DNA of 64,000 nucleotides from Caldilineaceae bacterium (GTDB lineage Bacteria > Chloroflexota > Anaerolineae > Caldilineales > Caldilineaceae), in contig JAJDXQ010000045.1 of the NCBI GenBank assembly GCA_022823185.1, forward strand, positions 1 to 64,000, given 5' to 3'. The position numbers and the translations under genes were made by a program. Every line of letters begins with the position of its first letter. The stretch's first letter is position 1. Below, in pieces: positions 60,192 through 64,000 of the stretch. Under the pieces are notes generated by a model. It searched no databases. It had not been told where the DNA came from and saw only the letters and a list, made by a program, of their open reading frames with translations.

Positions 60192-61922
60192 ATGGCACGT
60201 AAGTTGAACACGCCACCGCAGGCGGACAACGGTGGTCGTAACGTTGGTCGCCGTACTTTTCTGAAGATGATGGCAGCCGGCGCTGCTGCATCTGCACTGG
60301 CCGCGTGTGCGGCGCCTACGGGTGGCGAGCAGGCGGCTCCCGCTGCAGCGCCGACGGCAGTGCCGACTCCCGAGGCGATGGCAACCGGCGCAGGCATGAT
60401 GCGACCCGGTGGCAATCCGCAACGCGGCGGCACGTTGCGGACAGCTTTTGGTGTAACGATGACGCACTTTGACGCCCACCAGGGCGGGGGCACGCACGTG
60501 CTTTCGCACATGTACAACAACCTGGTTCGCAACAATCTGGTGGACGGCCTGCGCACGATCATCCCCGACCTGGCCGAGAGCTGGGAGGTAGGCGAGGGTG
60601 GTTTATCGTACACCTTTGCCTTGCGCGAGGGTGTGACATACCATGACGGAGAACCGTTCTCCGCCCAGGACGTGGTCGCGACCTTCAACCGAATTCTTGA
60701 TCCGCCGGAAGGCATTGTCAGTCCATTGAGAGCCAACTTCACCTTTGTCGACTCGGTGGAGGAGGTGGACGACATGACGGTGCGGTTCAACCTGAGTTCG
60801 CCGCGCCCATTCTTCCTCAACCTTCTGACGCCCACCAATGCGCTGATCTATTCAAAGAAGTCGCTTGAGGAGAACAACTACGACCTACGCGAGGTGATCG
60901 CCCCGGGGACGGGCGCGTTCCGTTTTGTCGACCATCTGCCGGCGGAGAAGTGGCTCATGGAGGCCAATCCGGACTATTGGGATCCGGAGCTTCCCTATGT
61001 GGACGGGCTGGAGATGCTGCATGTGCCGGCGTGGTCTGACCGCGGAACGGCGGTGCTCACGGATCAGGCCGACATGTCGTGGAACGTGGCCAAAGAGACG
61101 TGGGATGAGGGCATGAATCGCCCCGATACGATAACGGCCAACAAGCTGGCCAACTTCGGCGCGTATTGGGTGTTCATCAACAACCGCGAGGCTCCCTTCG
61201 ACGATCCGCGTGTACGCAAGGCGATCCATCTGGCGGTCAGCAAGCAGAACCTTGCAGCGGCGTTCGGCACGCAGGAGTTGATCAACATCACGCGCTGGGT
61301 ACCGCAAGGTGATCCCTACGCGACGACGCCGGAAGCGTTGTCGACGATGCCGGGATACCGGGCCGAGAAGGATGAGGATGTCGCGACGGCGCAGCAGTTG
61401 CTGGCCGACGCGGGTTACGGTGATGGGATTACGGGTGTCGAACTGCTGGCGGCGGCCGGACCCCAGGGCGAATTGCTGGCCCCGGCGTTCCAGGACATGC
61501 TTAAGCGCCAACTGAACATCGAGACCGAGATTCGGATTGTCGAGCGTGCGCTGCTGGGTTCCGAGCAGCAGGCGGGCAGCTACCAGTTGATGGTGCATAC
61601 GCGCGGGCACTCGGTGTCTGACATCTCGCCGCGCGGCAACCTGTGGTGGGCCACAGGCGGTTCGCAGAATTTCGGTGGTTACAGCAACCCGGACTTCGAC
61701 ACGCTGTTGGGCAGCATCGACGTGGAATTGGAGGTCGAGACGCGGCAGGGGCAGATCGACGATGCCCAGAATCTGTTGGACGAGAACCCGCCGGAGTACC
61801 TGGTTGGTTACACGTTCCATCTGCCGATGTGGAATAACCGGGTTAAGGGCCTGGCACTGGACGAGCGTGCCTTCGCCGAGTGGGGCCGCATGGAGACGGT
61901 CTGGATCGATCAGGATGCCTAG
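60192..61922 (+). CDS. Peptide-binding lipoprotein (SBP_bac_5), operon II
   Basis: This 576-residue family 5 binding protein has a twin-arginine signal (GRRTFLKMMA, residues 19-28) with lipobox LAAC (Cys39), an Ala/Pro-rich linker and the mature domain. Landmarks are LSYTFALREGVTYHDGEPFS and AQDVVATFNRIL. ATG 60192 was chosen because AGGAG precedes it and the Tat motif is then properly placed; an earlier in-frame start at 60048 is unlikely. It heads an operon with two permeases. Confidence 0.92.
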   Translation: MARKLNTPPQADNGGRNVGRRTFLKMMAAGAAASALAACAAPTGGEQAAPAAAPTAVPTPEAMATGAGMMRPGGNPQRGGTLRTAFGVTMTHFDAHQGGGTHVLSHMYNNLVRNNLVDGLRTIIPDLAESWEVGEGGLSYTFALREGVTYHDGEPFSAQDVVATFNRILDPPEGIVSPLRANFTFVDSVEEVDDMTVRFNLSSPRPFFLNLLTPTNALIYSKKSLEENNYDLREVIAPGTGAFRFVDHLPAEKWLMEANPDYWDPELPYVDGLEMLHVPAWSDRGTAVLTDQADMSWNVAKETWDEGMNRPDTITANKLANFGAYWVFINNREAPFDDPRVRKAIHLAVSKQNLAAAFGTQELINITRWVPQGDPYATTPEALSTMPGYRAEKDEDVATAQQLLADAGYGDGITGVELLAAAGPQGELLAPAFQDMLKRQLNIETEIRIVERALLGSEQQAGSYQLMVHTRGHSVSDISPRGNLWWATGGSQNFGGYSNPDFDTLLGSIDVELEVETRQGQIDDAQNLLDENPPEYLVGYTFHLPMWNNRVKGLALDERAFAEWGRMETVWIDQDA

Positions 61923-62026
61923 AGGCGCGACGGCTGAACGTGATCCGTAGTCTGCACTGTTACGGGTCGCGGCGGCTGGATGCCTGTCTGTCGTTCCGTG
62001 CAGGTCACGGACAGTCGATAAACAGT

Positions 62027-62069
62027 GGGCGGCGCGACGATGCCCGGTTGCCGGGCTGTTGCGCCGCCC
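62027..62069 (+). promoter_or_regulatory. Two-tier hairpin between binding-protein and permease genes, peptide operon II
   Basis: An outer perfect stem GGGCGGCGC (62027-62035) pairs with 62061-62069; inside it, GCCCGG (62042-62047) pairs with CCGGGC (62051-62056). No U-tract follows. It sits between the binding-protein stop (61922) and the DppB start (62106). Confidence 0.7.
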
Positions 62070-62105
62070 CTTACATGACATAACGCAAGACTCCTCCAAA
62101 ACCTC

Positions 62106-63065
62106 ATGTCGAAATACCTATTCAACCGCCTGCTGATCGCCATTCCGACGATATTCGGCGTTACAGTGCTAATATTTCTGGCGATGCGGGTGATTCCCGG
62201 CGATCCGCTGCAGTTGATCGTGTCGGAGTCGGACGGGATTTATGTTCTGAGTGGAGAGGAGCTGCAGGCACTGCGGGCCAGCCTGGGACTGGATCGACCG
62301 TATCATTTGCAGTACCTGGATTGGATAGCGCAGGTGATCAGTGGCGATATGGGCTCGTCATTCTGGAACAAGGAGCCGATCAGCGGCATGATCCTGCGGC
62401 GGGGCCCAATCTCAGCGCAGATTGCGATCATGGCCGTGTTGCTTTCGTGGCTGATCGGAGTGCCGATTGGGATGCTCAGCGCGATGTGGCGCAACACGAT
62501 GATGGACCATCTTTCGCGTGTTGGTATCACCGTATTCATCGCTGTACCAAGTTATTGGCTGGGCTTGCTGATCATATTGTTTACGGTGTTGGTCTTTTCC
62601 TGGCGCCCCCCGATCACGATCATCCAGTTGTGGGAGGACCCGTTAGGGAACCTTTCAATGACAGTGCTTCCGGCCATGGCTTTGGGCCTGGGTCTGTCGG
62701 CGGGGACGGCGCGCATGGCCCGTTCGGCCGCGCTGGAGGTGCTGTTCGAGGACTATATCCGGACGGCGCGGTCCAAAGGGCTGCGCGAGACGCTGGTTGT
62801 GTGGCGTCACGTCTTCAAGAATGCGATGCTTCCTGTCGTAACCACAACAGGTTTGGCATTGGGCGGCTTACTGGGAGGGGCAGTTTCGGTTGAAACTGCG
62901 TTCGCGGTGCCCGGCCTTGGAAAGCTGCTGGTGCAGGGCATGACCGAACGGGACTGGATGATGATCCAGAATCTCGTTCTTCTATATGGCTTGATTTACG
63001 TCATTATCAATCTGCTCGTCGACTTGAGCTATGCGTTTCTCGACCCCCGCATTCGCTACGAATAA
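62106..63065 (+). CDS. Peptide ABC transporter permease (DppB type), operon II
   Basis: This 319-residue permease begins SKYLFNRLLIAIPTIFGVTV with the first membrane segment (residues 8-30), then MRVIPGDPLQLIV. Its EAA region is TARSKGLRETLVVWRHV, and the C-terminus is YAFLDPRIRYE, as usual in the family. It shares the layout of the DppB gene at 34699 but is not a close copy. A DppC-type gene follows after 87 bases. Confidence 0.92.
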   Translation: MSKYLFNRLLIAIPTIFGVTVLIFLAMRVIPGDPLQLIVSESDGIYVLSGEELQALRASLGLDRPYHLQYLDWIAQVISGDMGSSFWNKEPISGMILRRGPISAQIAIMAVLLSWLIGVPIGMLSAMWRNTMMDHLSRVGITVFIAVPSYWLGLLIILFTVLVFSWRPPITIIQLWEDPLGNLSMTVLPAMALGLGLSAGTARMARSAALEVLFEDYIRTARSKGLRETLVVWRHVFKNAMLPVVTTTGLALGGLLGGAVSVETAFAVPGLGKLLVQGMTERDWMMIQNLVLLYGLIYVIINLLVDLSYAFLDPRIRYE

Positions 63066-63152
63066 TGGACCAGGAACGGTGGACTACGGCAGAGGCTGCC
63101 CACCGGCTGTCATCTGAGCACTGACCACTTGCCACTCTTTGATGGAGACGAC

Positions 63153-64000
63153 ATGGCCACGACAAGCGCTCCGCTTGCCGAACCCGAAGGTTTAACTTTA
63201 GATATTGAGGGACAGCGGCCTCCATTTGTCCGGAGATTCAGCGACTCTGTGGTTCGCTTTGCGCGGTCCTCGCCGATCGGGATGGTCGCTGTAGGCGTAT
63301 GGGTGCTTATGTTCATCATGGCGGTTTTTGCGCCTATTCTCTCTCCGTTCGATCCGCTGGAGGCCGATTACGGCGCGATTCGCGCCGCGCCGACTGCGGA
63401 GCACATTCTGGGTACCGATCAGTTGGGGCGGGACCTGCTCAGCCGCATCATTTACGGTGCGCGGATAACGCTAATCGTGAGTATTACGGCTGTCTTCATC
63501 GGCGACTTGATTGGTTTTGTATGGGGCATTGCGAGCGGCTACCTGGGCAAGCGCTTCGATCTTATCAGCCAGCGCGTTGTGGATGTGCTGATGTCCTTTC
63601 CTGGCCTGATTCTGGCGCTTCTTCTGCTCGTTGTCCTGGGCGCCGGCCTGGTGACGGTAATTGTCGCGATCTCGGTGACCCGCATTCCATCGGCCACGCG
63701 CGTAACGCGTTCGGTGGTGCTTTCGATCAAGGAGATGTCATACGTCGAGGCGGCCAAGATGATCGGGGCGTCGAATATCCGGATCATGGTGCGCCATGTT
63801 GCCCCACAGGTTGTTGCGCCGATCCTGGTGGTGGCGACGCTGCATCTGGGCGGGGCCATCTTCGCGGAGTCGGCGCTGAGTTTTTTGGGGATGGGTATTC
63901 CGCCGCCGGCGCCAAGCTGGGGCAATATGCTGGGCGGTGTGCTGGCTGCGGCGTTTCGTCCGCCCTGGTGGCTGGTGATCTTTCCGGGCGTGGCGATTAC
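63153..64000 (+). CDS. Peptide ABC transporter permease (DppC type), operon II, partial
   Basis: The ATG at 63153 follows GGAGACGAC, and 282 codons are visible before the right edge cuts the gene. It has a cytoplasmic N-terminus, a first membrane segment near residues 44-66 (MVAVGVWVLMFIMAV), ILGTDQLGRDLLSRI, and the EAA loop EAAKMIGASNIRIMVRHV with APQVVAPI. SALSFLGMGIPPPAPSWG near the end is typical. ATPase genes may follow beyond the window. Confidence 0.92.
   Translation, partial: MATTSAPLAEPEGLTLDIEGQRPPFVRRFSDSVVRFARSSPIGMVAVGVWVLMFIMAVFAPILSPFDPLEADYGAIRAAPTAEHILGTDQLGRDLLSRIIYGARITLIVSITAVFIGDLIGFVWGIASGYLGKRFDLISQRVVDVLMSFPGLILALLLLVVLGAGLVTVIVAISVTRIPSATRVTRSVVLSIKEMSYVEAAKMIGASNIRIMVRHVAPQVVAPILVVATLHLGGAIFAESALSFLGMGIPPPAPSWGNMLGGVLAAAFRPPWWLVIFPGVAI

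Noticed and set aside
1..64000. CRISPR array, tRNA, rRNA or transposase
   Set aside because: No regularly spaced direct repeats, no tRNA-like cloverleaf, no rRNA-like stretch and no DDE transposase or integrase motif was found on reading through; short ncRNAs without strong structure could be missed.

Overview
The window reads as one piece of a GC-rich, free-living or host-associated bacterial chromosome with about 55 recognisable protein genes and no rRNA, tRNA, CRISPR array or transposase that I could find. The gene mix points to Chloroflexota (Anaerolineae, Caldilinea-like): several CUT1 sugar and Dpp/Opp peptide ABC systems whose lipoprotein binding proteins start with twin-arginine signals, many sugar-acid enzymes (enolase superfamily, Gfo/Idh/MocA, phytanoyl-CoA dioxygenase-like, GH172), and a RodZ-like protein with a Thr/Pro-rich linker. 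This taxonomic call is inference from gene content; no marker gene is present.

Layout. 1-466: start of a small Cys/His protein, running off the left edge. 941-4367: sugar ABC operon I (binding protein, two permeases, no ATPase). 4731-8193: cell-envelope genes (metallophosphoesterase, RodZ-like protein, N-acetylmuramoyl-alanine amidase). 8293-10394: OppF/OppD ATPases without permeases. 11023-15053: MmyB-type regulator, argH, CPBP protease, DUF1992 protein. 15118-18616: D-aminoacylase-like enzyme, penicillin-binding-fold serine hydrolase, TIM-barrel isomerase. 18692-26054: AT-richer island with a tightly coupled three-gene set (Lhr-type helicase, BrxD-like ATPase, membrane-anchored TerB-domain protein) and a small upstream protein. 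26274-32140: oxidoreductase plus ribose-type ABC operon. 32219-37385: a peptide ABC operon interleaved with two MazF-type toxin-antitoxin pairs. 37900-39731: AAA/ABC ATPase plus DUF4276 (TOPRIM-like) pair. 39781-45970: LarA-like enzyme, HD protein, PhyH, FucI-like isomerase, MDR dehydrogenase, VanZ-like protein. 46066-49430: sugar ABC operon II. 49793-59785: PhyH, NYN protein, AraC regulator with two effector domains, enolase-superfamily enzyme, beta-propeller lipoprotein, FAH hydrolase, epimerase, flavin reductase, GH172 enzyme. 60192-64000: second peptide ABC operon, cut by the right edge.

How it fits together. Most of the window is a scavenging programme: five binding-protein-dependent importers, and enzymes that isomerise, oxidise, dehydrate and hydrolyse sugars and sugar acids. 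Four of the five binding-protein genes are separated from the first permease gene by a strong perfect-stem hairpin, a likely device for making more binding protein than permease. Set into this are three genome-defence-like modules of visibly lower GC: the TerB/BrxD-like/Lhr-helicase operon, the ATPase-DUF4276 pair, and two toxin-antitoxin pairs. The first is the best candidate for a poorly described system. Several intergenic stretches share a G-rich two-part repeat, one part of which is a hairpin with compensating base changes between copies.
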